Part shown: positions 26,101-35,445 of the stretch, in pieces
Layout: the number at the start of each line of letters is the position of its first letter
How positions within the stretch are numbered: the first letter of the stretch is position 1
From: Actinopolyspora xinjiangensis
Lineage (GTDB): Bacteria > Actinomycetota > Actinomycetes > Mycobacteriales > Pseudonocardiaceae
Direction: 5' to 3'
NCBI RefSeq assembly: GCF_900104475.1
Contig: NZ_FNJR01000008.1
Coordinates: 124,001-188,000, forward strand
DNA: 64,000 nucleotides
The notes under the pieces: model-generated
Database searches by the model: none
What the model was told of the DNA's origin: nothing
Seen by the model: only the letters and a program-made list of their open reading frames with translations
Program-made: the position numbers and the translations under genes

Positions 26101-28328
26101 TGGGCATCGACATCGCCAGCCTCAACGCGGTGGGCATGCGCAACGTTCCGCCGACCCCGGCGAACTACGCCCAGCGCAGTGGTCGTGCCGGACGTTCGGG
26201 CCAGCCCGCGCTGGTGGTGACCTACTGCGCCCCGGGCAACGCGCACGACCAGTACTACTTCCGGAACAGCAAGCAGATGGTGGCGGGCTCGGTCGCCCCG
26301 CCCCGGCTGGACCTCACCAACGAGGAGCTGCTGCGTTCCCACGTACACGCCATCTGGCTCGCCGAGACCGGGCAGGGGATGCAGGGCTCGCTCGGGGGGT
26401 TGCTGGATCTCGACGGCGACGAGCCCTCGCTGGAGCTACTCGACGAGGTGCGCTCGACTATCTCGGACGGCGGGGCGCAGCGACGGGCCGTGGCCCAGGC
26501 CCAGCGGCTGGTCGCGGATCTGCTGCCTCAGCTACGCACCACCTCGTGGTGGCACGACAACTGGATCCAGCAGGTGGTGCGGGATGCCCCGCGCAATTTC
26601 GACCGGGCCTGCGACCGGTGGCGTGACCTGTACCGTTCGGCGCTGCACGAGCGGGCGAAGCAGCACGAGATCGTCGGGGACCAGTCGGCGAACAAGAAGA
26701 AGCGCAACAACGCCGCCTCGCGGCGGCGGGACGCGGAGACCCAGCTACGGCTGCTGCTCAACGAGGAGGGCGACGCCGGGCAGAGCGACTTCTCCCCGTA
26801 CCGCTACCTCGCATCCGAGGGGTTCCTGCCGGGGTATTCCTTCCCGCGGTTGCCGCTGGCGGCCTACATCCCGGGCAGGCACGGCGCGAGCACCGGCGGC
26901 GAGTACCTCCAGCGTCCGCGCTTCCTCGCGGTCCGCGAGTTCGGCCCGGGTGCGCTCATATACCACGAGGGCGCGCGCTACCAGGTGACCAGTGTGCAAA
27001 CCCCGCCGACCAGCGCGGGCAGCAACGCCCTGGACACCAGGCAGGCCCGCTTCTGCGGAGGCTGCGGCTACCTGCACGAGCGCGATGTCGGCACGGACGT
27101 CTGCGACGCCTGCGGAAGGCAGCTCGGGGCGGTCACTTCGGGGCTGCTGCGGTTGCAGACCGTCTACACCCGCAGGCGGGAGCGCATCTCCTCCGACGAG
27201 GAGGAGCGCAGGCGCGCCGGTTTCGAGCTGCACACTTCGTACCGCTTCAACGAGCACGGTGGCCAGCCCGGTCGCATCGACGCCGTCGCGGGCATCGGGA
27301 ACGAGCGGGCGCTGGAACTGTCCTACGGGGACACGGCCACGGTCCGGGTGACCAACTACGGCCGGGCGCGGCGCAAGGACCGCAGCGACACCGGGTACTG
27401 GCTGGACCCGGTCACCGGCAAGTGGTTGTCCGACAGCAAGAAGGCCGAGCGAACTCCCGACGAGAACGAGCTGTCCTCCACCGACGACGCCGTGACCAGG
27501 CAGAAGGTCATCCCCTACGTGGAGGATCACCGCAACATCCTGGTGCTGCGGCTGCCCGTCGAGGTGCGGCGCAAGACCGCCACCAGCCTGATGGTGGCCC
27601 TGGAACGCGGCATCGAGCGAACGTTCCAGCTGGAGGACTCGGAGTTGGATGCCGAGTTGCTGCCGGACGACGAGCACCGGGGGCGTGCGCTGCTGGTGGA
27701 AAGCGCCGAGGGCGGCGCCGGGGTGCTGCGGCGGCTGGTGGACGAGCCGAACGCGTTGTCCAGGGTCGCCGAGACGGCGCTGAAGCTGATGCACTTCGAC
27801 CCGGAGACCGGGGCGGATCTGGGCACTTCCGAGTACTTCCCGGAGGCCTGCGAGCTGGCCTGCTACGACTGCCTGCTGTCCTACTCCAACCAGGGAGTGC
27901 ACAGCGACATCGACCGCCACGCGATCCGGGACCAGCTGCGCAAGCTGCGCGCCGCGTGGGTGACGCGCGGGTCCGGGGGACGCGACCGCACCGAGCAGCT
28001 GCGTCGGCTCGTGGAGGCCTGCGACAGCGAGCTGGAACGGGAGTTCCTGCACTGGCTGGATCAGCGGGAGCTGCGGGTGCCGGACGAGGCACAGCCCCTG
28101 GTGGAGGCGGCCGAGACCCGACCGGATTTCGTCTACCATCTGTCCAGCGGCAGCGTCGCGGTCTTCGTGGACGGCCCGGTGCACGACAACGGGCGTACCG
28201 CCGAGCGGGACGAGGAAGCCGAGGAACGCCTGTTCGACCTGGGCTGGCACGTCGTGCGGGTGCGCCACGACGAGGACTGGGCCGAGACGGTGCGGCGCCA
28301 TCCGAGCGTGTTCGGCGAGCACCGGTAG
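23112..28328 (+). CDS. Large DEAD/DEAH-box helicase with DUF1998 and C-terminal nuclease-like domain (DruE-like)
   Basis: A 1738-residue superfamily-2 helicase, first gene of the island operon. Motifs: Walker A TGTGSGKS (114-121), DELH (237-240), GTSAT (270-274), and motif [10 protein letters not shown] from 1021. A zinc ribbon follows (C1315xxC1318...C1331xxC1334), then a DUF1998 region with [14 protein letters not shown] and the cysteine cluster C1580-C1584-C1587. The final 70 residues read PDFVY...VFVDGPVHD...[14 protein letters not shown], with Asp1672, Asp1687 and His1691 placed as in Vsr/DUF559-type nuclease folds. Size and layout fit DruE, the signature Druantia protein, and partly a DrmA/DrmB fusion from DISARM. 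ATG 23112 gives the family-like N terminus [11 protein letters not shown] predicted DNA translocase or restriction subunit in defence; not proven. Confidence 0.85.
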   Translation: MDVFGVREKLIQDYRQYTSSFVNPRDRRLNEHVTRRMDSGEQWPDPWLSLNPNFAHGGSISDLVRDGTLHPECANIFRIKNSVDDPGERELRLHQHQLDAIRTAAEGDSYVLTTGTGSGKSLGYIIPVVDRVLRMRDNEGARSGIKAIVVYPMNALVNSQREELAKFLKHGYPENGEPVTFEQYTGQNSDEERRRVFENPPDILLTNYMMLELLLTRPNERKHLTQAARGLRFLVLDELHTYRGRQGADVALLTRRLRDSCSAENLQCVGTSATMSTEEDHQRQRADVAEVASRLFSTDISPERIITETLRRATRETNPERLELRARVANSLLPAANYESVVNDPLVGWLESFFGVEEEWGTKRLTRRDPRTVTEAVSRLAKDTGLDEESCGRAIRDTLEQVTRVRDPETGRPAFAFRIHQFLSKGDNVYVSIESPEQRYITSRYQQVVPEAPDKALVSLAFCRECGQEYLSVAREKDDDGTVRYRSRQHNDAGGGDAASGYLFITDDPEHTWPETRDRVLADSRVPDSWLTTSADGVPTLISSREKYLPHSVHVDVDGTETTRDQGLRAAYVPSPFQFCLRCKVTYEQTRNQDFAKLATLSAEGRSSAMSVVSSSVVRSLRQVDDPEFREESRKLLTFVDNRQDASLQAGHLNDFAQVTQLRAALYRALVEAEDGVITYDEVAHRVSETLGVELSDFAEDPQAPPKLRQKAWGALRAVLEYRLYLDLERGWRVTMPNLEQTGLLRVDYDGVDELAAQEERWSDCHPALREDTPEHRASLCRILLDELRRVLAVDAPPLTEQGFEKIKRLSDQNLSDPWALSENENPPVVGTAYPGPSARRNKREELYLSGRGAFGRFLRRDNQFPGLAERLDVDGAQRVIEDLLEQLHNAGVLLQAVSPKESGVPGYRLKSGRILWQLGDGHSGASDPLRRNTRDGRGPRVNPFFRDLYSGESATFEGLRAREHTAQVPADLREEREKEFRSGKLQLLYCSPTMELGIDIASLNAVGMRNVPPTPANYAQRSGRAGRSGQPALVVTYCAPGNAHDQYYFRNSKQMVAGSVAPPRLDLTNEELLRSHVHAIWLAETGQGMQGSLGGLLDLDGDEPSLELLDEVRSTISDGGAQRRAVAQAQRLVADLLPQLRTTSWWHDNWIQQVVRDAPRNFDRACDRWRDLYRSALHERAKQHEIVGDQSANKKKRNNAASRRRDAETQLRLLLNEEGDAGQSDFSPYRYLASEGFLPGYSFPRLPLAAYIPGRHGASTGGEYLQRPRFLAVREFGPGALIYHEGARYQVTSVQTPPTSAGSNALDTRQARFCGGCGYLHERDVGTDVCDACGRQLGAVTSGLLRLQTVYTRRRERISSDEEERRRAGFELHTSYRFNEHGGQPGRIDAVAGIGNERALELSYGDTATVRVTNYGRARRKDRSDTGYWLDPVTGKWLSDSKKAERTPDENELSSTDDAVTRQKVIPYVEDHRNILVLRLPVEVRRKTATSLMVALERGIERTFQLEDSELDAELLPDDEHRGRALLVESAEGGAGVLRRLVDEPNALSRVAETALKLMHFDPETGADLGTSEYFPEACELACYDCLLSYSNQGVHSDIDRHAIRDQLRKLRAAWVTRGSGGRDRTEQLRRLVEACDSELEREFLHWLDQRELRVPDEAQPLVEAAETRPDFVYHLSSGSVAVFVDGPVHDNGRTAERDEEAEERLFDLGWHVVRVRHDEDWAETVRRHPSVFGEHR

Positions 28329-28404
28329 TGCCGCCGCGACCGCGTTCCGAAACTTCCGCACGGGGTGGGTCGACCCGTGCGGGCAGATCGACAGGAGGAA
28401 TCGC

Positions 28405-31245
28405 GTGACCACGACCTTCGATGCGGGCTCGCTCGTGTCCGCGCGGGGCCGCGAGTGGGTGGTGCTGCCGGAGTCCGAGCCGGACTTCCTGGTGCTGCGC
28501 CCGCTGGGAGGTTCGGACACCGACCGCACGGCGGTGCTTCCCGAGCTGGAGACGGTCGAGCCCGCCAGTTTCCCGTACCCCACGCCGGAGGAGGCCGGGG
28601 ACGCGGCCAGCGCGGGGCTGCTGCGCACCGCCTTGCGCGCCGGGTTCCACTCGACGGCCGGGCCGTTGCGTTCGCTGGCTTCGCTGGCGGTGGAACCGCG
28701 GCCCTACCAGCTGGTTCCGCTGTTGATGGCGCTGCGCCAGGAGGTCACTCGGCTGCTGATCGCCGATGATGTGGGTATCGGCAAAACGGTCGAGGCCGGG
28801 ATGATCGCCGCCGAGCTATTGGCCCAGGGCGAGGCACGCGGGGTGGCGGTGCTGTGCAGTCCGGCGCTGGCGGAGCAGTGGCAGCGCGAGCTGCACGAGA
28901 AGATGGGCATCGAGGCGGAGCTGGTGCTGCCCAGCACGGTCACCCGGCTGGAACGCGGTCTGCTGACCACCGAATCGCTGTTCGGCAAGTACCCGAACGT
29001 GGTGGTGTCCACCGATTTCGTCAAGTCCCAGCGCCGCAGGGACGAGTTCGTGCGTTCCTGCCCGGATCTGGTGATCGTCGACGAGGCGCACACCTGCGTG
29101 ACCGATGACGGCCAGGGCAACACCGGCACCACCCAGCGCTACGAGCTGGTGCGAGGGCTGGCGGCGGACAGCTCGCGGCATCTGGTGCTGGCCACGGCCA
29201 CCCCGCACAGCGGCAAGGAGGAGCGGTTTCGCAACCTGATCGGGCTGCTGGATCCGGAGCTGGCCGAGCTCGATCTGGAGTCACCGGAGAACCGGGAGCG
29301 GCTGGCTCGGTATTTCGTACAGCGCCGCCGTGGTGACATCCGCCGTTTCCTGGACGAGGAGACCCCGTTCCCCAGCGATCGGCAGTCCAGGGAGGAGCCC
29401 TACTCGCTGACCGGGGAGTACCGCGCGCTGTTCGACCGGGTGTTGGATTACGCCCGCGAGGTGGTACACGACAGCGGTTCCGGGAACGTGCGGCAGCGGG
29501 TGCGGTACTGGTCGGCGCTGGCGCTGCTGCGTGCCCTGGCCTCTTCGCCGCGGGCCGCCGCGGCCACGCTGCGCACCAGGGCTCGCAACGCCGACGCGAA
29601 CACCCCGGACGAGGCGGATGCGCTGGGGCGCACGGCCGTGCTGGACGTGGCCCACGAGGACGCGGGGCTGGAGGCCGCCGACATCACGCCCGGTGCCGAC
29701 GACACCGACGAGTCCGATGATCCCCACCGGCGGCGGCTGCTGGACATGGCCCGCACGGCCGAGAAGCTCCAGGGACCCGAACGGGACAGCAAGCTCGCTG
29801 CGGTGCTGAGCACGGTGCGTTCGCTGCTCGCCGAGGGCTACACCCCCATCGTGTTCTGCCGGTTCATCGACACCGCCGAGTACGTGGCCGAGTATCTCGC
29901 CCCGCTGCTTCCGGCCAAGACGGACGTGCGCTGCGTGACCGGCACGCTGCCTCCGGAGGAGCGTGAGGCGCGGGTGGAGCGGCTGGCGCACGGTGAGCAC
30001 CGTCCGGTGCTGATCGCCACCGACTGCCTCTCGGAGGGCGTGAACCTGCAGGAGGTGTTCGACGCGGTGGTGCACTACGACCTCGCGTGGAACCCCACCC
30101 GCCACGAGCAGCGCGAGGGCCGAGTGGACCGGTTCGGCCAGCGCCGCGACGTGGTGCGCGCGGTCACCTTGTACGGCAGCGACAACGGTGTCGACGGGGT
30201 GGTGCTGGACGTGCTGATCCGCAAGCACGAGCGCATCCGCAAGGCGCTGGGGGTGTCCGTCCCGGTTCCGGACGGCACCGACCAGGTGGTGGAGGCGCTG
30301 CTGGAGGGTGTGCTGCTGCGGCGGGGCGATCCGGAGCAGCTCACGCTGGAGGGCATCGCCGAGGACAGCCGCGCCGGGCTGAACCAGCGGTGGGACAGCG
30401 CGGTCGAGCAGGAACGCCAGTCCCCCACCAAGTACGCCCAACGCACCATCCGTCCGGAGGAAGTCTCCCGCGAGCTCGCCGAGATCCGCGCCGGGCTGGG
30501 CGACCGCGGGGAAGTGCGGCGGCTGGTGTGGCGGTCGCTGCGGGAGCTCGATTCGAGCGTGACCGACACCGCCGACGGGTTCACCGCCACCACCGGACCG
30601 CTGCCGGTGGGGCTGCGTGAGAACCTGTCCCGCGGGCGTCGCGAACCGCTGGTTTTCCACGAGGACGTGCCGATCCCCCCGGGTGACGCACACCTGGATC
30701 GCACCGATCCGAACGTGGCCGCCATCGCCCGTTACGTGCTGGATTCCGCGCTCGATCCGCTGCTGGCAGCGGACAAGCGGCCCGCGAGCCGCTGCGGAGT
30801 GCAGCGCACCCGTGCCGTGGCCAAGCGGACCACCATGCTGCTGACGCGGTTCCGGTTCCATCTCACCCTGCCGGGCAGGGACGGGCCGCGTCCGCTGGTG
30901 GCCGAGGACGCGCAGGTGCTGGCTTTCCGGGGTCGCCCGGACGAGCCCGAGTGGCTCACCGAGCAGGAGGTCTCCGAGCTGCTCGCGGCCGAGCCCAGCG
31001 GCAACATCCCGCCGGATCAGGCCAGGGAGTTCCTGCGCCGCTCGTTGGACGGGCTTCCGGGGCTGGAACCCACCCTGGACGAGAAGGCCGACGAGCTCGC
31101 CGCGCGGCTGCGTGAGTCGCACCTGCGGGTACGCGAGGCCGCGGGCAGGCGGGTGCGCCGCCAGGTCACCGTCACCGCCCACAAACCCGCCGATGTGCTC
31201 GGCGTTTACGTCTACCTCCCGGATACGTCAGGAGGCGCCCAGTGA
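28405..31245 (+). CDS. SNF2-type DNA helicase (DrmD/BrxHII-like)
   Basis: A 946-residue HepA/RapA-like SNF2 helicase. The N-terminal 100 residues form a small beta-rich domain ([14 protein letters not shown]). The ATPase core has [12 protein letters not shown] (Lys127), DEAH (226-229) and LATATPHSG. The second lobe has [12 protein letters not shown] and [11 protein letters not shown] (from 569), and about 330 further residues form a charged C-terminal region. The closest characterised types are DrmD of class 1 DISARM and BrxHII of type 3 BREX, which also sit beside a large adenine methylase. AGGAGGAATCGC precedes GTG 28405, 76 bp after the helicase. Its TGA overlaps the methylase GTG (GTGA), so the two are translationally coupled. 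Confidence 0.88.
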   Translation: MTTTFDAGSLVSARGREWVVLPESEPDFLVLRPLGGSDTDRTAVLPELETVEPASFPYPTPEEAGDAASAGLLRTALRAGFHSTAGPLRSLASLAVEPRPYQLVPLLMALRQEVTRLLIADDVGIGKTVEAGMIAAELLAQGEARGVAVLCSPALAEQWQRELHEKMGIEAELVLPSTVTRLERGLLTTESLFGKYPNVVVSTDFVKSQRRRDEFVRSCPDLVIVDEAHTCVTDDGQGNTGTTQRYELVRGLAADSSRHLVLATATPHSGKEERFRNLIGLLDPELAELDLESPENRERLARYFVQRRRGDIRRFLDEETPFPSDRQSREEPYSLTGEYRALFDRVLDYAREVVHDSGSGNVRQRVRYWSALALLRALASSPRAAAATLRTRARNADANTPDEADALGRTAVLDVAHEDAGLEAADITPGADDTDESDDPHRRRLLDMARTAEKLQGPERDSKLAAVLSTVRSLLAEGYTPIVFCRFIDTAEYVAEYLAPLLPAKTDVRCVTGTLPPEEREARVERLAHGEHRPVLIATDCLSEGVNLQEVFDAVVHYDLAWNPTRHEQREGRVDRFGQRRDVVRAVTLYGSDNGVDGVVLDVLIRKHERIRKALGVSVPVPDGTDQVVEALLEGVLLRRGDPEQLTLEGIAEDSRAGLNQRWDSAVEQERQSPTKYAQRTIRPEEVSRELAEIRAGLGDRGEVRRLVWRSLRELDSSVTDTADGFTATTGPLPVGLRENLSRGRREPLVFHEDVPIPPGDAHLDRTDPNVAAIARYVLDSALDPLLAADKRPASRCGVQRTRAVAKRTTMLLTRFRFHLTLPGRDGPRPLVAEDAQVLAFRGRPDEPEWLTEQEVSELLAAEPSGNIPPDQAREFLRRSLDGLPGLEPTLDEKADELAARLRESHLRVREAAGRRVRRQVTVTAHKPADVLGVYVYLPDTSGGAQ

Positions 31246-34200
31246 GTTCGCCCTCGTTCACTTCCGTACGCGTCGCGGGCGGGCTGCTACCCGCCGATCT
31301 GTTCGGCCGGATGGTCGAGGGGACCGATCTTCCCGGCGTCGACCCGACCGACTACCACCTGCTGCCGGGCGAGTCGGTGCGCCGGGACGCCTCCCGCAAG
31401 TGGGAGTACCTCACCGGCGTCTGGTCCGCGTTCAAGGCCGAGCTGGACCGCGCGGGGGAGAACGCGCCGACCACCGGCATCACCAGGGAGCGCTGGCTGC
31501 TGGTGCTGCTGCGCGAGTTGGAGTTCGGCAGGGTGCCCAGTACCCCCAGCGGCGGGTTGACCGTGGGCGAGCGCGCGTTCCCGGTCAGCCACAGCTGGGA
31601 GAACGTGCCGCTGCATCTGCTCGGCTGGGGGGTGGATCTGGACCGCCGCACCAAAGGCCAGGCGGGTGCGGCCGCTTCCGCTCCGCAGTCGATGGTGCAG
31701 GAGCTGTTGAACGCCTCGGACGAGCACCTGTGGGCGGTGTTGTCCAACGGTCGGCGGCTGCGGCTGCTGCGGGACTCCACTTCGCTGGTCGGCTCCGCCT
31801 ACGTGGAGTTCGATCTGGAGGCCATGTTCGACGGTGAGCTGTTCAGCGATTTCGTGCTGCTTTACCTGCTGGTTCACCAGTCCCGCTTCGAGGTGCGCGA
31901 CGCGGCTGTCGGCCCGGCGTCCTGCTGGCTGGAGCGTTGGCGCGAGCTCGCCGAGGAGCAGGGCAGCCGGGTGCGTGAGCGGCTGCGCGAGGGCGTGGAG
32001 CACGCTCTGGAGACGTTGGGGACCGGACTGCTGCGCCATCCGGACAACAGGTTGCTGCGTTCCAAGCTGGCTTCCGGCGAGCTCTCCCGAATGAGCTACA
32101 ACCACGCACTGCTGCGGCTGGCCTACCGGATGCTGTTCTGGTTCGTCGCCGAGGACCGCGGTGCGCTGCTGGATCCCGATGCCGATACGACCGTGCGGCA
32201 GCGCTATCAGGAGTTCTTCTCCTCGGCACGGCTGCGCGAGCTGGCCCGCAGGCGGCGCGGCGATCGGCACGGGGATCGTTGGCAGCAGGTGCGGCTGGTC
32301 TTCGACGGGTTGGGGCGCGAGGGCGGCAGGCCCGAACTGGGGTTGTACGGCCTGGGTGGGCTGTTCGATCTCGACGGCAACGACGAGCCGATCGAGGGTT
32401 CGGCCGCCGTAGGCGGCGCGGCCGGGTTGCCGCGCGCCGCGCTGGCCAATGAGGACCTGTTGGCGGTGGTTCGTTCGCTGTCGCTGTTCCAGGATCGGGA
32501 CGGCGATGTCCGCAGGATGGTGGATTTCCGCAATCTGGGGGCCGAGGAGTTGGGCAGCGTCTACGAGTCGCTGCTGGAGCTGCATCCGCAGCACGATCCG
32601 GCGGACAACACGTTCACGCTGGAGGCCGCCGCCGGTAACGAACGCAAGACCACCGGTTCCTACTACACGCCGGACGCGCTGATCCAGCGGCTGCTGGACA
32701 GCACGTTGGATCCGGTGCTGGACGAGGCGCAGCAGGCGGCCGACCCGGCTGAGGCGCTGTTGAACGTGACGGTGTGCGATCCGGCTTGTGGTTCGGGGCA
32801 CTTCCTGGTGGCGGCAGCGCGGCGGATCGCCAAGCGACTGGCGGCGGTGGAAAGCGAGGAGGACGAACCTTCGCCGGACGTGGTGCGGCGGGCGCTGCGC
32901 CGGGTGGTGGCCCGGTGCATCCACGGGGTGGACGTGAATCCGATGGCCGCCGAGTTGGCCAAGGTGGCGTTGTGGCTGGCGGCGATGGAGCCGGGCAAGC
33001 CGCTGTCGTTCCTGGACGCCAACATCCGGGTGGGCAACTCGCTGTTGGGAACCACGCCGAGGTTGCTGGCCGAGGGGGTGCCCAACGCGGCGTTCAAGGC
33101 GCTGGACGGCGATGACAAGCAGATCGTCAAGAATCTGCTGAATCAGAACAAGAAGGACCACTCGGGGCACGTCGATCTGTTCAGCAGCGGTGTGCCGCTG
33201 CGCAACACCGAGCTGGCACGGGAGACCTCGCGGGTCACCTCGGCGGTGCCGGACGAGCTCGGGCAGGTGCGCGAGCAGCGGCGGCGGCTGGAGAACCTGG
33301 AAAAGCGGCACCGCGAGCGGGACAAGCTGCCCGCCGACGCCTGGTGTGCCGCGTTCGTGCAGCACAAGACCTCCGAAACCTGGGATCGAGTGGTCACCCA
33401 GGGAAAGCTGCAAGGGCTCGGCGAACAGGAGCAGAACCTGCTCACTTCGGCCACCGCCGAGGAGGTGCGGCGGCTGGCCGCCGAGTACGGCTTCTTCCAC
33501 TGGCATCTGGAGTTCCCGCACATCTTCCGCGTGCCGGAGCGGGAGGCCCCGGACAATCCGGAGACCGGCTGGAGCGGCGGCTTCTCCTGCGTGCTGGGCA
33601 ATCCGCCGTGGGATCGGGTGAAGCTGCAGGAGCAGGAGTTCTTCGCGCCGCGTGACGCGGAGATCGCCAAGGCCCCGAACGCCAATCAGCGCAAGAAGCT
33701 CATCGACGCGCTGGCCGAGAGCTCCGAGCTCGCCGATCGCAAGCTCCACGAGGAGTATCTCGCCGCGTGTCGCCGCGCGGACGGTACGAGCCGGTTGTTG
33801 CGCGATTCCGGGCGCTATCCGCTGACCGGGCGCGGGGACGTGAACACCTACCAGGTGTTCGCGGAGAACGACCGGACGATCATCTCGGGGCGGGGGCGTA
33901 CCGGGGTGGTGCTGCCCACCGGGATCGCCACCGATGCCACCACCCAGTACTTCTTCCGGGATCTGGTGGAAAGCGCCGGCATCGCCTCGCTGTACGACTT
34001 CGAGAATCGCAACAAGCTCTTCGCCGATGTGGACAGCCGATTCAAGTTCTGCCTGCTGACGATGAGCGGGCGGCAGGTGCGGGAGGAGGCCGCGGACTTC
34101 GCCTTCTTCGCCCACGAGGTGGCGGATCTGGACAAGCCGGATGTGCGGTTCGCGCTGAAGCCGGACGAGATCACGCTGCTGAATCCGAACACGGGCACGC

Positions 34201-35276
34201 TGCCGGTGTTCCGCTCCCGCAGGGACGCCGAGATCACCCTGGGCATCTACAAGCGGGTTCCGGTGCTGGTCGACGAGAACTCCCCGGAGGGCAACCCCTG
34301 GGGGGTGTCGTTCTCGACCATGTTCCACATGTCCAACGACTCGCACCTGTTCCACACCCGCGAGGAGCTGGAAGCCGACGGTTGGCAGCTCGACGGCAAC
34401 GTCTTCGTGCGCGGCGAAGACCGGATGCTGCCGCTCTACGAAGCCAAGATGATCCACCACTACGACCACCGCTGGGCGACCTACGAGGGTGATTCGACGC
34501 GCGACGTGGAGCTCGCGGAGAAGCGGGATCCCGAGTTCGCTCCCATGCCGCGTTACTGGGTGGCCCGCCAGGAGGTGGACAAGCGTCTGGCTGGCAAGTG
34601 GGACCGCGGCTGGCTCCTCGGCTGGCGCGACATCTGCCGCAGTACCGACGAACGGACCACCATCGCTACCTCTTTCCCACTGAGAGCGGTGGGAAACAAC
34701 CTTCCCATCATGCTCGCAAACCAGGAAGACGCTCGCACTATTGCTTGCCTGCAAGCAAACTTAACCGCGTTTGCACTGGACTATCCGGCTAGACTTAAAG
34801 TCGGAGGAACACACCTCAACTATTTTGTGTACCAGCAACTCCCTGTACTTCCTCCGTCTGACTACCACGAATATTCGCCTTGGAATCAGAAGACGGACGT
34901 GTGCTCCTGGGTGAGTAGAAACGTCCTCGAACTCACCTACACCGCCTGGGACATGGCGCCGTTCGCCGCGGACCTGGGTGATGAGGGCCCGCCGTTCCGG
35001 TGGGACGAGCAGCGGCGCGAACTGCTGCGTGCCGAGCTGGACGCGGCGTACTTCCACCTGTACGGCGTCGAGCGGGACGATGTGGACTACATCATGGAGA
35101 CCTTTCCGATCGTGCGCCGCAAGGACGAGCAGGCCCACGGCGAGTTCCGCACCAAGCGGTTGATCCTGGAGATCTACGACGCGATGGCCGAGGCCATCCG
35201 AACCGGCGAGCCCTACGAGACCGTGCTGGACCCACCGCCGGGTCGGGGCCCGCGCCACCCGGCCCGCGCCCACTGA
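31242..35276 (+). CDS. Large N6-adenine DNA methyltransferase (PglX/DrmMI/Eco57I-like)
   Basis: A 1344-residue class I methyltransferase. After about 450 N-terminal residues of unknown fold come SYYTPDALIQRLL, SAM-binding motif I DPACGSGHF (513-521) and the catalytic NPPW (787-790), the N6-adenine signature. The C-terminal half should contain target recognition. I see no nuclease motif, so it is methylase-only, as in BREX (PglX) and DISARM class 1 (DrmMI), where host methylation marks self DNA. The start GTG 31242 overlaps the SNF2 stop and follows GGAGG. A segment at about 34670-34910 is much richer in A/T and uses rarer codons than the rest of the gene, suggesting a recombined patch. A shared terminator follows. 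Confidence 0.88.
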   Translation: MSSPSFTSVRVAGGLLPADLFGRMVEGTDLPGVDPTDYHLLPGESVRRDASRKWEYLTGVWSAFKAELDRAGENAPTTGITRERWLLVLLRELEFGRVPSTPSGGLTVGERAFPVSHSWENVPLHLLGWGVDLDRRTKGQAGAAASAPQSMVQELLNASDEHLWAVLSNGRRLRLLRDSTSLVGSAYVEFDLEAMFDGELFSDFVLLYLLVHQSRFEVRDAAVGPASCWLERWRELAEEQGSRVRERLREGVEHALETLGTGLLRHPDNRLLRSKLASGELSRMSYNHALLRLAYRMLFWFVAEDRGALLDPDADTTVRQRYQEFFSSARLRELARRRRGDRHGDRWQQVRLVFDGLGREGGRPELGLYGLGGLFDLDGNDEPIEGSAAVGGAAGLPRAALANEDLLAVVRSLSLFQDRDGDVRRMVDFRNLGAEELGSVYESLLELHPQHDPADNTFTLEAAAGNERKTTGSYYTPDALIQRLLDSTLDPVLDEAQQAADPAEALLNVTVCDPACGSGHFLVAAARRIAKRLAAVESEEDEPSPDVVRRALRRVVARCIHGVDVNPMAAELAKVALWLAAMEPGKPLSFLDANIRVGNSLLGTTPRLLAEGVPNAAFKALDGDDKQIVKNLLNQNKKDHSGHVDLFSSGVPLRNTELARETSRVTSAVPDELGQVREQRRRLENLEKRHRERDKLPADAWCAAFVQHKTSETWDRVVTQGKLQGLGEQEQNLLTSATAEEVRRLAAEYGFFHWHLEFPHIFRVPEREAPDNPETGWSGGFSCVLGNPPWDRVKLQEQEFFAPRDAEIAKAPNANQRKKLIDALAESSELADRKLHEEYLAACRRADGTSRLLRDSGRYPLTGRGDVNTYQVFAENDRTIISGRGRTGVVLPTGIATDATTQYFFRDLVESAGIASLYDFENRNKLFADVDSRFKFCLLTMSGRQVREEAADFAFFAHEVADLDKPDVRFALKPDEITLLNPNTGTLPVFRSRRDAEITLGIYKRVPVLVDENSPEGNPWGVSFSTMFHMSNDSHLFHTREELEADGWQLDGNVFVRGEDRMLPLYEAKMIHHYDHRWATYEGDSTRDVELAEKRDPEFAPMPRYWVARQEVDKRLAGKWDRGWLLGWRDICRSTDERTTIATSFPLRAVGNNLPIMLANQEDARTIACLQANLTAFALDYPARLKVGGTHLNYFVYQQLPVLPPSDYHEYSPWNQKTDVCSWVSRNVLELTYTAWDMAPFAADLGDEGPPFRWDEQRRELLRAELDAAYFHLYGVERDDVDYIMETFPIVRRKDEQAHGEFRTKRLILEIYDAMAEAIRTGEPYETVLDPPPGRGPRHPARAH

Positions 35277-35316
35277 GCCGCCACGGCCGCCGTGCCCCGC
35301 ACGAGCCGCCCGGACG

Positions 35317-35363
35317 AACCGGGACGGCCCCCGGATTTCCCTCCGGATCGGGCCGTCCCGGTT
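35317..35363. terminator. Strong bidirectional terminator at the island's convergent junction
   Basis: AACCGGGACGGCCC (35317-35330) and GGGCCGTCCCGGTT (35350-35363) form a perfect 14-bp stem. The loop contains a further CCGGA/TCCGG pairing. It lies between the convergent methylase and DUF262 genes. Confidence 0.8.
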
Positions 35364-35445
35364 CTGCCCGCGACCGGAACCACCGCATCGGGTGAGCTTC
35401 GGGAATCAGCCGAGCGGACCGGCCCGCGCATTCTTCAGACACCGC

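Noticed and set aside
24105-26348. Long minus-strand frames opposite the helicase, methylase and leuS genes
   Set aside because: They are high-GC antisense shadows, rich in Arg, Gly, Gln and His, without domains or ribosome sites.
23112-35276. A complete BREX or DISARM system
   Set aside because: The helicase and methylase types fit, but no PglZ, BrxC, BrxA/B, separate DrmA/DrmB pair or PLD nuclease DrmC is present, so I describe it as a composite instead.
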